A DNA stretch of 64,000 bases from Excoecaria cochinchinensis (taxonomy: Eukaryota; Streptophyta; Magnoliopsida; Malpighiales; Euphorbiaceae): assembly GCA_947683425.1 (NCBI GenBank), contig CANTUQ010000031.1:8443001-8507000 (forward strand), written 5' to 3'. Positions 34,759 through 46,055 of this stretch are shown piece after piece. The notes under the pieces were generated by a model, which did no database searches, was not told the DNA's origin, and saw only the letters and a program-made list of their open reading frames with translations. The number at the start of each line of letters is the position of its first letter. The stretch's first letter is position 1. Made by a program: the position numbers and the translations under genes.

Positions 34759-36387
34759 TGTGCATTTTCTAATGATGCAACATACCGCAAGTATACGGTG
34801 TACCGCAATAGTACTTAAGATGTCGATCCCACGAGGAACGTCTTTACACACTATTACTAATTGATTTTAATCTTGTTTACAATGATTAATTAATTTGATG
34901 GTTGAATTAGAACTACTTAATTTAAACCTAAGTTATGTTTATCAGAAGAAGATAAATAGTATATGAATGAAGAACTAAACATAATGAATTTGATCCATCA
35001 TTTTGATTTACATTTATTCATCTTTCATGCAAGCCAAGTTACAATAAATTTTTAACTCACTCTCTCGATATGAATTAAAATGCCTAAAACATACAATTAA
35101 AATTCTAACTCACAATTTTCATTAATGAATTAGAGGTTTCTAATTACATATTTTAAGAATAGACACTAACCTATAACAATTATCTCAATATACCAATCTC
35201 TTAAATATATCTTAATAATGAAATTCTATTAGATGTCAGATAAAGAAAACTCTCGAATTACTTTAACTTGTAAAGATCAAGCAAAAGATACTAATAGAAA
35301 ATCTACAATGAAAGACTATGAAAGTTGATGAAAATAGAAAGAATAAAAACATGCAAATTCATTAAAATGATATTCATAGAAATATTGGAGAAGAATTAAA
35401 AATAAGAGAACAAGATAGAAGCCTTTCAACCCTTTTTCCCAATCTCTTGAAATAGATTTTCTCCTCCTTGATCTTCTTCTTTAAATCATAAAAACTAACT
35501 AAGAAAAATTAACTAAAGAAAAGAAAACTGTTTAACTAAAATACAGAAAATTACTCAATAAGAATTCCACCCTAAAAATTACAGTTAAAATAATATTTAT
35601 AGATAATAATTGAAAGTTGATGTCCCTTGAAGATGTCCCTTGAGAATGGTTGCAAAGTTTGGTGAAAGAAGGTGACTTTCCAAGTGACTTTTGGCCCAAA
35701 ACCGTCCAACGGTCGTTTCTGTCGCGCTCGCAACGGTGTCGCGATCGCGACAGAACGCGCTGCTTCTTTTCTCTTTCTTTCTTTCTCTCGGATTTCTCTT
35801 CCTTCTCTGGCCAGTCACGTCGCGTTACTCCCTCTCACGGCGTGTCTTCTCGCGTGTGTGGCGTGACTGGCGCTCACGTCGCGTTTCCTCGCCTCCTCCT
35901 CTTCTTTCCTCTTCTCTTTTCCCTTCCTTTCCTGGCCTCTCTAACGCGTCACGTCGCGTGACCTTTGCTCATGCCGTGACTCCTCTCTCTCAGTCCTTCC
36001 CTTCTTTTCTTTCTCTTTTTCTTCTTTCTCTTCTTCAGTCACGTCTCGTGACCTTTGCTCACGGCGTGACTCGCTCTTGCAGCTCCTTCTCTTCTTTTCC
36101 TCCTTCCTCTTCTTTCTTCTTAGTACAATCACGTCACGTGACTCATGGTCACGGCGTGACCTCTTATGTGACACATGATCTTCTCCTTTTCTCGTGACTT
36201 CCCACTCTATATCTGGTTCTTCTCTTCAATTTTCACCTAGAACAACAGTAAACACAAATAAACATGAAATCTAATACAAATAATCCTAAACAAACATATC
36301 ACCTCAACTTTACATACAATAGCATGATTAATTACATAAATTTATACAAAATAAATACTAAATTATACTTCAATTAAACTCTTATCA
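34759..36387 (-). repeat. element C 3' LTR
   Basis: It shares its whole length with 41262-42891. It is bounded on the internal side by the polypurine tract. It contains a palindrome cassette. The frames at 35597-36197 on both strands run through that cassette and are not genes. Confidence 0.88.
35721..36160. repeat. palindrome cassette in element C 3' LTR
   Basis: It starts with GTCGCGCTCGCAAC and GTCGCGATCGCGAC (35721-35752). It continues with pairs of GTCACGTCGCGTGAC or GTCACGTCTCGTGAC followed by TCACGGCGTGAC, separated by CT-rich spacers. The dyads are of the same two types as in A2 and A7, although the LTRs are otherwise unrelated. Confidence 0.92.
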
Positions 36388-36402
36388 AATTCCCCCACAC
36401 TT
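36388..36402 (-). other. element C polypurine tract
   Basis: On the minus strand this reads AAGTGTGGGGGAATT, directly before the 3' LTR. A second purine run, AGTGTGGGGGAGTG, lies at 37377-37390. Confidence 0.6.
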
Positions 36403-36833
36403 AACCCTTGCTTGTCCTCAAGCAAGAGAAAAGACATGAACAAATTCAACAGCCAGTAACATAATTACAAAGCAATGTTCATTCAGCATATACACTAGAG
36501 TTGCAAAGATCAACTATCCCAAATACTCACACATATCAGTAAATCAAAATTTCAAAATATGCATTGAAAATTCAACAAGTTTTCTAATTTTACTACTTCC
36601 AACATAAAGAATATAAAGTCTCAAAAACTAAATATGAATCAAAGAGAGAAAATTGATCATAAAAGTTAAAAATTTAAGATTGCTAGTCACCTTTTAGGAC
36701 AATTGAAGCTCACTTACCCTTAATCAAATCTCATGGCATTTTTAGACTCTTTTTTTATTATTTTTTTTATATTCTTTCTTACATGGATATATATATTTTT
36801 TCATTTAATTCCATGCATAGCAAGAGAAGTTAA

Positions 36834-36943
36834 TATGGGTGCGTTTTACGCTCCATCCCATATTTTTGAAATTTTGAATGTACATCTTGCTATTTTTTTC
36901 TTTTTATAACTTAAGTGGATGCATTTTATGCTCCATCCCACTT
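36834..36943 (-). repeat. duplicated hairpin near the 3' end of element C
   Basis: Two copies about 80 bp apart share the core TTTTA and CTCCATCC. The outer stems are TATGGG/CCCATA in one (36834-36862) and AAGTGG/CCACTT in the other (36913-36943). The inner stems are GCG/CGC and GCA/TGC. Both differences keep pairing. Confidence 0.7.
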
Positions 36944-37480
36944 TTAACTTTTCTTTTTATTTTTTAGTTCTCATCCATTATTGAAAAGAAATAAGGGCAA
37001 GTATTATGGCTATAGTTTCCATAGGCAACTAGAAACTTAAAATTTTAAACAAAATGAGCAAATTCTAACTTTAAAAACATGGTAGGTAAAGAGACTAAAT
37101 AATATATAATGTTGAAATAAGTAAAACCAAATAACTTGAAAAACTTAAAACACATACCAAAAATATTTGAAAAACTGATAAAAATGAGCATAAAAGATAA
37201 TGAACTTAACAACCTATACAATATACCAAATAAACAATGCTTTATAATAAAACTTACTAAAAAGCCTAATTGAAATATAAAAACACACAAACAAAAATAA
37301 TCATGCAATTTACATACATAATACCTACACAAACTCACAAACACAGTCACAAATATCACAACACACAACACAGTCACTCCCCCACACTTAAAACCAACAT
37401 TGTCCTCAATGTGAAGGAATGACACACAAAAACAATAAGTAAAAGAAACAAATAAAATAAAAAGAAAGAAAACTCCCCTA

Positions 37481-38617
37481 TCATGGTGATGGTGGAGGTA
37501 ATGGAACCACAAAACCCGATTGTATCAAGAAATTATCAAACTTGTACTCCAGCCTCCTTTGACGTCGCTCAATGGAAGATAATTGCTCTTGCATATTAGA
37601 TAACATTGAGGGAATGTTATGGCTGGATGAACCAACTTCAGGAGCAGCAGCTGGAATATCAGCCATTACATCATCTTCACTTGCCTCCTCCTCTCCTTCT
37701 TCTTCTTGTTCCTCAACTTGTGGCGCAGCATTTCCAGCAATATCCCTCCAACATGATCGAGCACGTGCCGAAATTTCCTGAAAATTATTGCCAACAACTT
37801 CTCCACGAACTAACATATGCTTATTAAAATAATGGCAAGGAAAAACTCTATAATAAGCATCAAGATCTACATTTAAATTATTTGCAATACTAGAAATAAC
37901 ATGTCCATGTATTAAAGGTGAATCATGCTTATGTACACATTGCAACAATTGACTTACTATCCAAAAAGGCCAACATACGTCCTTGCGTTTATGTACACAC
38001 CACATCAAAAATAACTCATTATATGAAACTCTATTGAATTCAGACCTATTAAAAACTAAAGAAGCTAAAATCCTATGCAAAATCCAATATCTTAAATCTT
38101 TAATAAACATGGATTTAGCATTCCTAGCCCTATAACGAGTTTGCAAATCAGTCAAAAATGTCCAAAATTCATGTGGCTTAAACGATTTAGGTGGCTCAGT
38201 TAAACCAGCTTGAGAAAATCTAAATATCCTATTCATCATAAAATAAGTTAAAGTATAAGGTTTTCCAGCCATCCTAAAATCTAACCAATTCTCATTATCA
38301 TCATTCTTTTTCAATGTGGTATAGAATTCTAAAACTAAATCAGGACGCACATTTTCATGCATAGAGGCAAATTTAAACAACCCACATACTCTTAACATAT
38401 CATTAACTACTTCTAGCATGCCAATTTGATTAAGTAAAGAGTCAGGAAAATACTTACATTGCATCAAATGCCTATCACGAAGAGTTAAATACCTACTGCC
38501 TTCATCTACAGAGAAGATAGGAAATAAGGCACCATAATGAGCAGCAATGTTCACTTCCTCAACTTCCTGCTCTTCTTGTTCAATTCGAGAAATAGAGGGA
38601 TTCTTTGTTCTCACCAT
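37481..38617 (-). CDS. ATHILA ORF-1-type protein of element C
   Basis: An intact 378-codon frame starting MVRTKNPSISRIEQEEQEVE. The body (CKYFPDSLLNQIGMLEVVND through PYTLTYFMMNRIFRFSQAGL) has the character of the plant ATHILA ORF-1 family (PF03078), found downstream of or in place of pol in Athila elements. Residues about 305-325 are strongly acidic (EEQEEEGEEEASEDD). The end (about 345-370) has a short coiled coil with basic residues (QEQLSSIERRQRRLEYKF), common in this family. I see no signal peptide or membrane span, so an envelope role is not supported. It is the only uninterrupted long frame of the element. Family assignment is from recall of motifs, not a search. Confidence 0.7.
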   Translation of the reverse strand: MVRTKNPSISRIEQEEQEVEEVNIAAHYGALFPIFSVDEGSRYLTLRDRHLMQCKYFPDSLLNQIGMLEVVNDMLRVCGLFKFASMHENVRPDLVLEFYTTLKKNDDNENWLDFRMAGKPYTLTYFMMNRIFRFSQAGLTEPPKSFKPHEFWTFLTDLQTRYRARNAKSMFIKDLRYWILHRILASLVFNRSEFNRVSYNELFLMWCVHKRKDVCWPFWIVSQLLQCVHKHDSPLIHGHVISSIANNLNVDLDAYYRVFPCHYFNKHMLVRGEVVGNNFQEISARARSCWRDIAGNAAPQVEEQEEEGEEEASEDDVMADIPAAAPEVGSSSHNIPSMLSNMQEQLSSIERRQRRLEYKFDNFLIQSGFVVPLPPPSP

Positions 38618-39330
38618 ATTTGATTATTGTTGGGTAAACAGACAATGATAAATATAGAGAAGTAAATCTGATGACAAATGAAAAAAAAAAATTAACAAAA
38701 CCAAATACACAAAAGGAAAACAGAATAGATAAACGAAACAGGAATGTAAACAGAGAAAAAAAAATTACATGAAAATGCCGAAATTAAATGCAATGAGGGA
38801 AAGAAGAAATGAAAAAGAAAAATGAGAATAAACTGACAAACCTGTAAAGAGAATGCAAAACCCGAAATTCCTAAGACTATTGAAGAAAAGAGAATAAAGG
38901 AAATAGAAATGGAAGACTGGAATGTAAAAAGAGAAAAACAAACGTAGAACAGAGGATGGAAACGCGAAAATTCTCGGTGAAAGAAGAAGAACAATTGAAG
39001 CGAGATGAAAGGAAAAAAAATGGCTAATGAAATTCGGTAACTCGTGACCTGTGTGAGAGAAAGAAAACTAACAGGTGAAATGAAATAGAAAGGGAAGAAA
39101 ATGAAGGGTCACGACTTTTAGGGTTTTAAAATTTTAAGTTCCCGCTTTTAATTCTTCTTTTTCTGTGTTTTAATTCCTAAATGGTTAAATTAAGTTAATG
39201 TAATTGAAATTAAAGCATCTAAAGCAGAAAATAAAGCAAAACAAAACCAAATAATATAAAAACAATAAGTGAAATAAGAAAATAAAAGAAAAGAAAAGAA
39301 AAGAAAATTAAAACATACCTGATGTACAGA

Positions 39331-39518
39331 TCACGCGTCACGTCGTGAGGCAACGTCACGACTCGTGATGCTTCGGCCTTACCTAGGCGAAGTCCCTCGC
39401 CTCAGCCCCTCACGTCGCGTGAAGGTGCATCACGACGTGCTCCCCTGCAGAAATCGCGTTCTATTTATGCTTCAATGCCTTCTGTCGCGATCGCAATACT
39501 TGCCGCGATCGCGACAGA
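39331..39518. repeat. palindrome cassette in internal region of element C
   Basis: Dyads TCACGCGTCACGTCGTGA, GTCACGACTCGTGA, TCACGTCGCGTGA and ATCACGACGTG are followed by the pair GTCGCGATCGCAAT and CCGCGATCGCGAC. It lies between gag and the downstream frame, so cassettes are not confined to LTRs. Confidence 0.85.
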
Positions 39519-39742
39519 AGCCAACGTCTGCAAAAAAAAAAATTTTTTATTTAATTATTTTGTTATTAATTTTTTATAATTGTACAACTTTAATCTTCCT
39601 AAATTAGCTGTAAAATAAAAACAAATGTGTTAGTAGCATGAAAATCTATAAAATAAAAATATATAAACAAATTGAAAACAAAGAACAAAACATAAATAAA
39701 AATAAAATAACTAAGTAACCTAAATAAAAGAACTAGATATAT

Positions 39743-41106
39743 CATGGCTGAATATGCTCCCTAGGATTCTCCTCAGTATTGCTTGGAAGGCATCCTAGAT
39801 TTCTTGAAGGTAAAGAATTAGCAAGTTGGCCTATTTGAACCTCAAGATTATGAATAGAGGCTGCATGATTTTTAGAAATTTGATCAATTTTTGCCTCAAG
39901 TTTCTTTTGGCTTTCATCTTAAGAATTCATCTTATAATTAATTTCCTCAATAAACTTATCAAGTTTTCCTTCAAAAGCACCAAACCTATCTTGTGGTTGT
40001 TGATATCCTACTCCCCTATTTTGGTTATTATTGTTATTTCCCCATGAAAGATTAGGATGGTTTCTCCAACCAGAGTTATAGGTGTTAGAATAAGGATTTC
40101 CACGACCTTGACCTTGAAGAAAATTAACTTGCTCTTTATTAGCTATGCCTAAAGTGCAGTTGCCACTAACATGCCCATTTTCACCACACACATTGCAAGA
40201 ATTTGATACATTACCTCCCATGCCTAGGCTATTAACTCTATGAGTTAAAGCCTCAACTTGAGCTTGTAATGCAACCATAGAATCTACTGAATGTATCCCC
40301 CTAACATTAGAATTATTATAATCTCTTACTCTTTCAGGAGGCCACATACAGTTATTCATTGCCATCTCTTCTAATAACTCATATGCTGCATCAATTGTTT
40401 TTCTCATTAAAGATCCACCAGCAGCAGCATCAATAGTACCTCTTGTGGTAGGATTTACTCCATTATAGAATGTTTACATCAACAACTCTCTTGGCAAGTT
40501 ATGATGTGGACACATCCTTTGCAATTCTTTGAATCTTTCCCAAGCCTCATGTAATGATTCATTGTCATTTTGAACAAATGTAGTAATATCCTTTATGATT
40601 TTTGCAGTTTTGGCTAAGGGAAAATATTTTAATAAAAATGCTTGGGCCAATTGGTCCCAAGTAGTTATAGAACCCCTTGTTAGGGAATTCAACCAAGCCT
40701 TTGCTTTATCCTTCAAAGTGAATGGAAAAAGCCTAAGCTTGATTGCATCAGCCGAAACCCCATTTATCTTAAAGGTATCACAAATCTCAAGGAAATTGGC
40801 CAAATGAGCATTTGGATCCTCATTTGCCAAACTATAAAATTGTATACTATTTTGAATCATTTGTAATAATGAAGGCTTAATTTCAAATTGATTGGCATTT
40901 ACCGTTGGTCTTACCACTCCTTGTTGAGCACCACTCAAAGCAGGTGTGGCAAAGTCCATCAATCTTGGTGGATTTTCTTCAGCCATGATAATTGATCTTC
41001 TATTTTTGTTCTTCTTTTTATTGGATTTCCGGTTACTCAATAAAAACCTCTCAATTTCAGGATTTAAAGGCTCAAGCTCTTCTAAAGAACTCATTGTACT
41101 AGGCAT
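39743..41106 (-). pseudogene. Athila-type gag pseudogene of element C
   Basis: It starts MPSTMSSLEELEPLNPEIER. Residues about 70-205 form the retrotransposon gag domain (NANQFEIKPSLLQMIQN, DTFKINGVSADAIKLRLFPF, AWLNSLTRGSITTWDQLAQA, ESLHEAWERFKELQRMCPHH). A zinc knuckle, CNVCGENGHVSGNC (CX2CX4HX4C), follows at about 40192-40151. The end (LEVQIGQLANSLPSRNLG) is also Athila-like. In-frame stops at about 40471 and 39920 split the frame into three. No protease follows. Confidence 0.85.
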
Positions 41107-41234
41107 GAACTTCTAAAATCCTGTAAAACAAAAAATAAAACAAAAAAATTAATTTAAACAAGTAAACAAATTAAAACTAAAGAAAATATTGTAATCCAAA
41201 ATCATAATCAATTTTCATAATGGCATAAAACCGT

Positions 41235-41252
41235 TCCCCGGCAACGGCGCCA
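41235..41252 (-). other. element C primer-binding site (tRNA-Asp)
   Basis: The plus strand reads TCCCCGGCAACGGCGCCA, the 3' end of plant tRNA-Asp. The minus strand is therefore its complement, 9 bp inside the 5' LTR. It is not a tRNA gene, since the rest of a tRNA is absent. Confidence 0.92.
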
Positions 41253-41261
41253 AAAACTTGT

Positions 41262-42891
41262 TGTGCATTTTCTAATGATGCAACATACCGCAAGTATACG
41301 GTGTACCGCAATAGTACTTAAGATGTCGATCCCACGAGGAACGTCTTTACACACTATTACTAATTGATTTTAATCTTGTTTACAATGATTAATTAATTTG
41401 ATGGTTGAATTAGAACTACTTAATTTAAACCTAAGTTATGTTTATCAGAAGAAGATAAATAGTATATGAATGAAGAACTAAACATAATGAATTTGATCCA
41501 TCATTTTGATTTACATTTATTCATCTTTCATGCAAGCCAAGTTAGAATAAATTTTTAACTCACTCTCTCGATATGAATTAAAATGCCTAAAACATACAAT
41601 TAAAATTCTAACTCACAATTTTCATTAATGACTTAGAGGTTTCTAATTACATATTTTAAGAATAGACACTAACCTATAGCAATTATCTCAATATACCAAT
41701 CTCTTAAATATATCTTAATAATGAAATTCTATTAGATGTCAGATAAAGTAAACTCTCGAATTACTTTAACTTGTAAAGATCAAGCAAAAGATACTAATAG
41801 AAAATCTACAATGAAAGACTATGAAAGTTGATGAAAATAGAAAGAATAAAAACATGCAAATTCATTAAAATGATATTCATAGAAATATTGGAGAAGAATT
41901 AAAAATAAGAGAACAAGATAGAAGCCTTTCAACCCTTTTTCCCAATCTCTTGAAATAGATTTTCTCCTCCTTGATCTTCTTCTTTAAATCATAAAAACTA
42001 ACTAAGAAAAATTAACTAAAGAAAAGAAAACTGTTTAACTAAAATACAGAAAATTACTCAATAAGAATTCCACCCTAAAAATTACAGTTAAAATAATATT
42101 TATAGATAATAATTGAAAGTTGATGTCCCTTGAAGATGTCCCTTGAGAATGGTTGCAAAGTTTGGTGAAAGAAGGTGACTTTCCAAGTGACTTTTGGCCC
42201 AAAACCGTCCAACGGTCATTTCTATCGCGCTCGCAACGGTGTCGCGATCGCGACAGAACGCGCTGCTTCTTTTCTCTTTCTTTCTTTCTCTCGGATTTCT
42301 CTTCCTTCTCTGGCCAGTCACGTCGCGTTACTCCCTCTCATGGCGTGTCTTCTCGCGTGTGTGGCGTGACTGGCGCTCACATCGCGTTTCCTCACCTCCT
42401 CCTCTTCTTTCCTCTTCTCTTTTCCCTTCCTTTCCTGGCCTCTCTAACGCGTCACGTCGCGTGACCTTTGCTCACGCCGTGACTCCTCTCTCTCAGTCCT
42501 TCCCTTCTTTTCTTTCTCTTTTTCTTCTTTCTCTTCTTCAGTCACGTCTCGTGACCTTTGCTCACGGCGTGACTCGCTCTTGCAGCTCCTTCTCTTCTTT
42601 TCCTCGTTCCTCTTCTTTCTTCTTAGTACAATCACGTTACGTGACTCATGGTCACGGCGTGACCTCTTATGTGACATGTGATCTTCTCCTCTTCTCGTGA
42701 CTTCCCACTCTATATCTGGTTCTTCTCTTCAATTTTCACCTAGAAACAACAGTAAACACAAATAAACATGAAATCTAATACAAATAATCCTAAACTAACA
42801 TATCACCTCAACTTTACATACAATAGCATGATTAATTACATAAATTTATACAAAATAAATACTAAATTATACTTCAATTAAACTCTTATCA
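41262..42891 (-). repeat. element C 5' LTR
   Basis: 1,630 bp, about 99% identical by eye to the 3' LTR. Many of the differences are C/T or G/A changes inside the palindrome cassette. Confidence 0.88.
42224..42663. repeat. palindrome cassette in element C 5' LTR
   Basis: Copy of 35721-36160. Several CpGs have changed to TG or CA between the copies (for example CTGTCGC/CTATCGC, CTCACGTCGCG/CTCACATCGCG, CTCACGG/CTCATGG). Confidence 0.9.
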
Positions 42892-43381
42892 AATTGGTTT
42901 AAATAAGGCCATTAATCCAATCTTATCCTAATTGCCACATGTCACAATTTTATTGGTCCAATAAAGATTTTTATGCCAAACTTATCTTTTAATCCCTTAT
43001 CTTACTTCCTTTCCTTCAATTGACAATTAATTTTTCTATTTCATACATTGGCCCACATATTTAATTAATTCATTCAATTTAATTCATAAGTATAAAATGA
43101 CCAAATTACCCTTACCCTTTTCAAATAATACCAGTTACGTCATTTACTACAATTAATCACTTCCATCATCCAATTACACATTTTTAATCACCAAAAATAT
43201 TTCTTTTAATGTCGTTTAAGACACAATGACATAATTATCCCATTTACCGAAACTTGTCAAAACTTTTGAATTAATGACGGTTGTGTCCTTTTTGACACTT
43301 CCGTCCCTATCTCAAACACATTTAGTTTCTGCTACACCCTAAACTTGTCTTGATTCGACTAGAGTGTATTTTGGGGTGACA

Positions 43382-44393
43382 CAGGATGTCCTTATTTATG
43401 TATCAGATTGATGAATCCTTCTCAAGACGCTAGGGAAGAGACTGCTGAAAGCGTGAATCCCCGAGATGTTAAAGTGTCTGAGTTTGGTCAGTCTACACCA
43501 GCTAGTGTGGGGCGTAAGGTTCCAGTGGTTTCTCTAGAAGCTTTACTGAAAATGTTGCAAGACATGGCGAGGGTGCTTGATCGTATGACAGCACCGAAGG
43601 CTCCATTGGAATCTTTAAAGAAGCATAGGGCAGAAGAGTTCTATGGAACCAGTTTGGATGAATCAGTTAAGCCTGAGTATTGGATTGAGAAGGTTTAGAG
43701 GGCGTTGGAGGAGATTAGATGCCCTCCTGAGCAGAAGGTTGAATGTGTGGTGTCACTGCTTCAAGGATCTGGCTGCAACTGGTGGAAATTGGTGTTAAGC
43801 CACCCGATGCGTCCGAACCCTATTACTTGGGAATTCTTCATATGGGAGTTCCGCAATAAGTATATTAAAAAGGCGTATTGGAAAACTAATTGGAAGCAGT
43901 TTCTAAATCTAAATAAGAGAGCTATGTCAATAGCTGAGTATGAGAAGGAGTTCTGTAGGATGAGTAAGTATGCACATGTGGGAGTGTTAATAGAGGAGTT
44001 TAAATGTCAGCAATTTGAGGAACGATTGATTTAGCCAATTAAGGCATTGCTGATCTGAATGACCACATCTCAGACTATAAGTTATTACCAGATAGTACAA
44101 GTAGCAATGAGAGCTGAAAGATCACGGGAGATTTAGAGAGAAAGGATGCAAAGGAGAAATCCTAACAGAGGTGGGGCACATTTGGGTAAGAGACTAAGGG
44201 ATCCCTCAGTAGCACCTCCAGCTGAATCTGCTAGTAGTCCAGCTACTAGAGGCAGAAGGCAATGATCATCTTATGCATCGGGTATTGGTAGGGGTGCATC
44301 TTGGAATTAAAGTGAAGTACCTGAATGTCCTCATGTTAGAAGTTGACTGGGGCTTATTTCAGATGTGGTAGTACAGAGCACTATCTGGCTAAC
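43382..44393 (+). pseudogene. Tekay-like gag pseudogene
   Basis: Plus-strand gag starting near 43408 (MNPSQDAREETAESV). It keeps the linker ARVLDRMTAPK, a capsid-type domain (VVSLLQGSGCNWWKLVLSHP, NPITWEFFIWEFRNKYIKKA, SIAEYEKEFCRMSKYAHVGV) and the start of a zinc knuckle, FRCGSTEHYLANC, at 44357-44393. Stops interrupt it near 43696, 44032, 44056 and later. It is cut at 44394 by LTR fragment A9. Its N-terminal part resembles the A7 mini-gag, so it shows what the capsid-containing relative of A7 looked like. It may be the displaced internal region of A5 or A6, but that link is not shown. Confidence 0.75.
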
Positions 44394-44471
44394 TGTAACG
44401 CCCCTTACCTATACGTAGGGAGCTTCATCCCTCGAAGAGGAAGAAGGACCACGATAGATGAGGGTTGTCAT
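44394..44471 (-). mobile_element. LTR fragment A9 (family A), 3' end only
   Basis: TGTAACGCCCCTTACC is the inverse of a family A LTR end and lies inside the zinc knuckle of the gag pseudogene. Only 78 bp remain before the edge of LTR A8. Confidence 0.65.
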
Positions 44472-45969
44472 TATAACACCCCCAACCCATACGTAGGCGA
44501 ACGCATCCGCAAGGGAGTAGGAAGCCGTACGAGTAGGTGTGTTACCGAACAGAAATGATACAAAGCATATATAAATACGGAAGAATTTAAAACTTAATGA
44601 GCAAAAGCTGAACATACATAATTCACAAACGCGCATACACTAAGCGAAAGCATACACACATGCATACTTACAATCATACAACAGAAGCCTACGACGAAAG
44701 ATAAAACAGAGGAAATACTAAATACATAAATATAAAAATATTTACATAGCCAAAAATATTACATCAAGATCCCTATACATAATACATATACAAAAGGCTA
44801 CAGAAAACAGAAACCAAAATACAGGAGCTTATAACAAAATATCAAAACTTCCAACTCTAATGTGGCCGACCCTGCAAATGCACGACATGAGCAAAGCCAA
44901 AGCCTGCCACCTACACCGGAAAAGAACCCGTGCTAAGAGATAACGCTTAGTGGGGAGGAAAAACAACAAAAGGACACTAAGCAATATACAATTATTATCA
45001 TGCAGAAAATACATATAACTTATGTGCAAACACTTACCGAGTTCACCGAAGTACCAGATATCAGAAGACGTAATTGGAATAATTACAAATTATATAAACA
45101 TGTAGCTAACATACCCAAGCACTCATAAGCTGATTCACACATAATTCAATGATCACATAACTATCATACAAAGATGCATATACACGATAACTGATAACCG
45201 ATGTACGAAGTTAATGCACTACACTCCCTTACAATGATGCACATTAATCACATGCAAAGCCACTAGAAGTCTAAATATACAATTATTATGCTATAATACA
45301 CACACATTAACTGAGAACCAATGGACCAGATCAAACACCACTCTTCTGCTGTGCAACTCTAATGCATATAAAATCATGCCATGCAATGTAAACACATAAC
45401 AACATGCCAGAGTCACTACAATATCAAATACCGAAGAAACATAAAACATTACATTGCATTCATTACCTCACCATACAAAGTTACAATGTTCCTATTATAT
45501 AATATATATATACAATATACATATATCATCATGCGAAAATACAATTAAATCTCGTGTATACTTACCAAGCTTATATACATATTGAAAATCAGAGATTTCA
45601 TAATGCATAATCACTAATCGTCTACACATGCAAATACTATCACACAATGATGAGCATAAACAAGCTGAAACCAATCATAAAGCTAATACACCATACTCCC
45701 ACATTACTGCACCACTACACGTATCATCATACAGAAAATATCAACACATAACGACATACTGAAGTTACTATAGTAGCGAAGGCCGACAAAATATATACAT
45801 GGCAATATATAAATATATTTTCCTCGCATTCAAAAATTCCAGGTCACATTCTTATACATATTAATTCACATACTTATATCCATAACCAAACAAATTGGCA
45901 TGCTTATAAACACAACATAACAAACAATATACTTGCTGACTCACAATAGTGGATATCGAGTATAACAAA

Positions 45970-46055
45970 CTGTACCTTATGGGTACGAATCGAACGCATA
46001 ATGCACCTTACGGGTACAAATCGAACGCATAATGTACCTTATGGGTACAAATCGG
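45970..46055. repeat. 31-bp tandem repeat built on a GTACC hairpin
   Basis: The unit TGTACCTTATGGGTACAAAT plus CGAACGCATAA is repeated almost three times. Each unit holds GTACC-TTATG-GGTAC or a variant. It sits where other family A LTRs have a single GTACC hairpin. Confidence 0.8.

Larger units (their letters stand above)
34759..42891 (-). mobile_element. Athila-like non-autonomous LTR retrotransposon C
   Basis: Two LTRs of about 1.63 kb (34759-36387 and 41262-42891) flank 4.87 kb on the minus strand. The primer-binding site matches tRNA-Asp, as in Athila elements. The internal region has a broken gag and an intact 378-codon ATHILA ORF-1-type frame, but no protease, reverse transcriptase, RNase H or integrase. 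By eye the LTRs differ at about 16 places plus one indel (roughly 1%), so it is older than A7. The exact LTR edge by LTR comparison is uncertain by 4 bp (ATCA or ATCAAATT). Flanks AGTTT and GGTTT are a possible imperfect target duplication. Confidence 0.88.
21710..43381 (-). mobile_element. LTR A6 (family A), truncated and interrupted twice
   Basis: The pieces 21710-22582, 33864-34758 and 42896-43381 together form about 2.25 kb of a minus-strand family A LTR. Its start, the inverse of TGTCACCCC, is at 43381. Its 3' end is missing at 21710. The stretch near 22090-22200 is the inverse of A5 20780-20900. It was hit by D1 beside its cassette and by the Athila-like element C near an AT-rich TATA-like stretch (42896-42905). 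Short frames at 34435-34639 on both strands are shadows. Confidence 0.7.

Noticed and set aside
35597..36197. Frames of 73-168 codons, repeated at 42100-42700
   Set aside because: They lie in the element C LTR cassette and CT-rich spacers. Serine/arginine and phenylalanine runs reflect base composition.
37045..37512. 155-codon minus-strand frame after the ATHILA-type protein
   Set aside because: Phenylalanine/valine/leucine-rich frame in AT-rich non-coding DNA overlapping the end of the real frame. No family resemblance.
41234..41252. tRNA-Asp gene
   Set aside because: Only the 3' 18-19 bases of tRNA-Asp are present, exactly where a primer-binding site belongs. No cloverleaf upstream.
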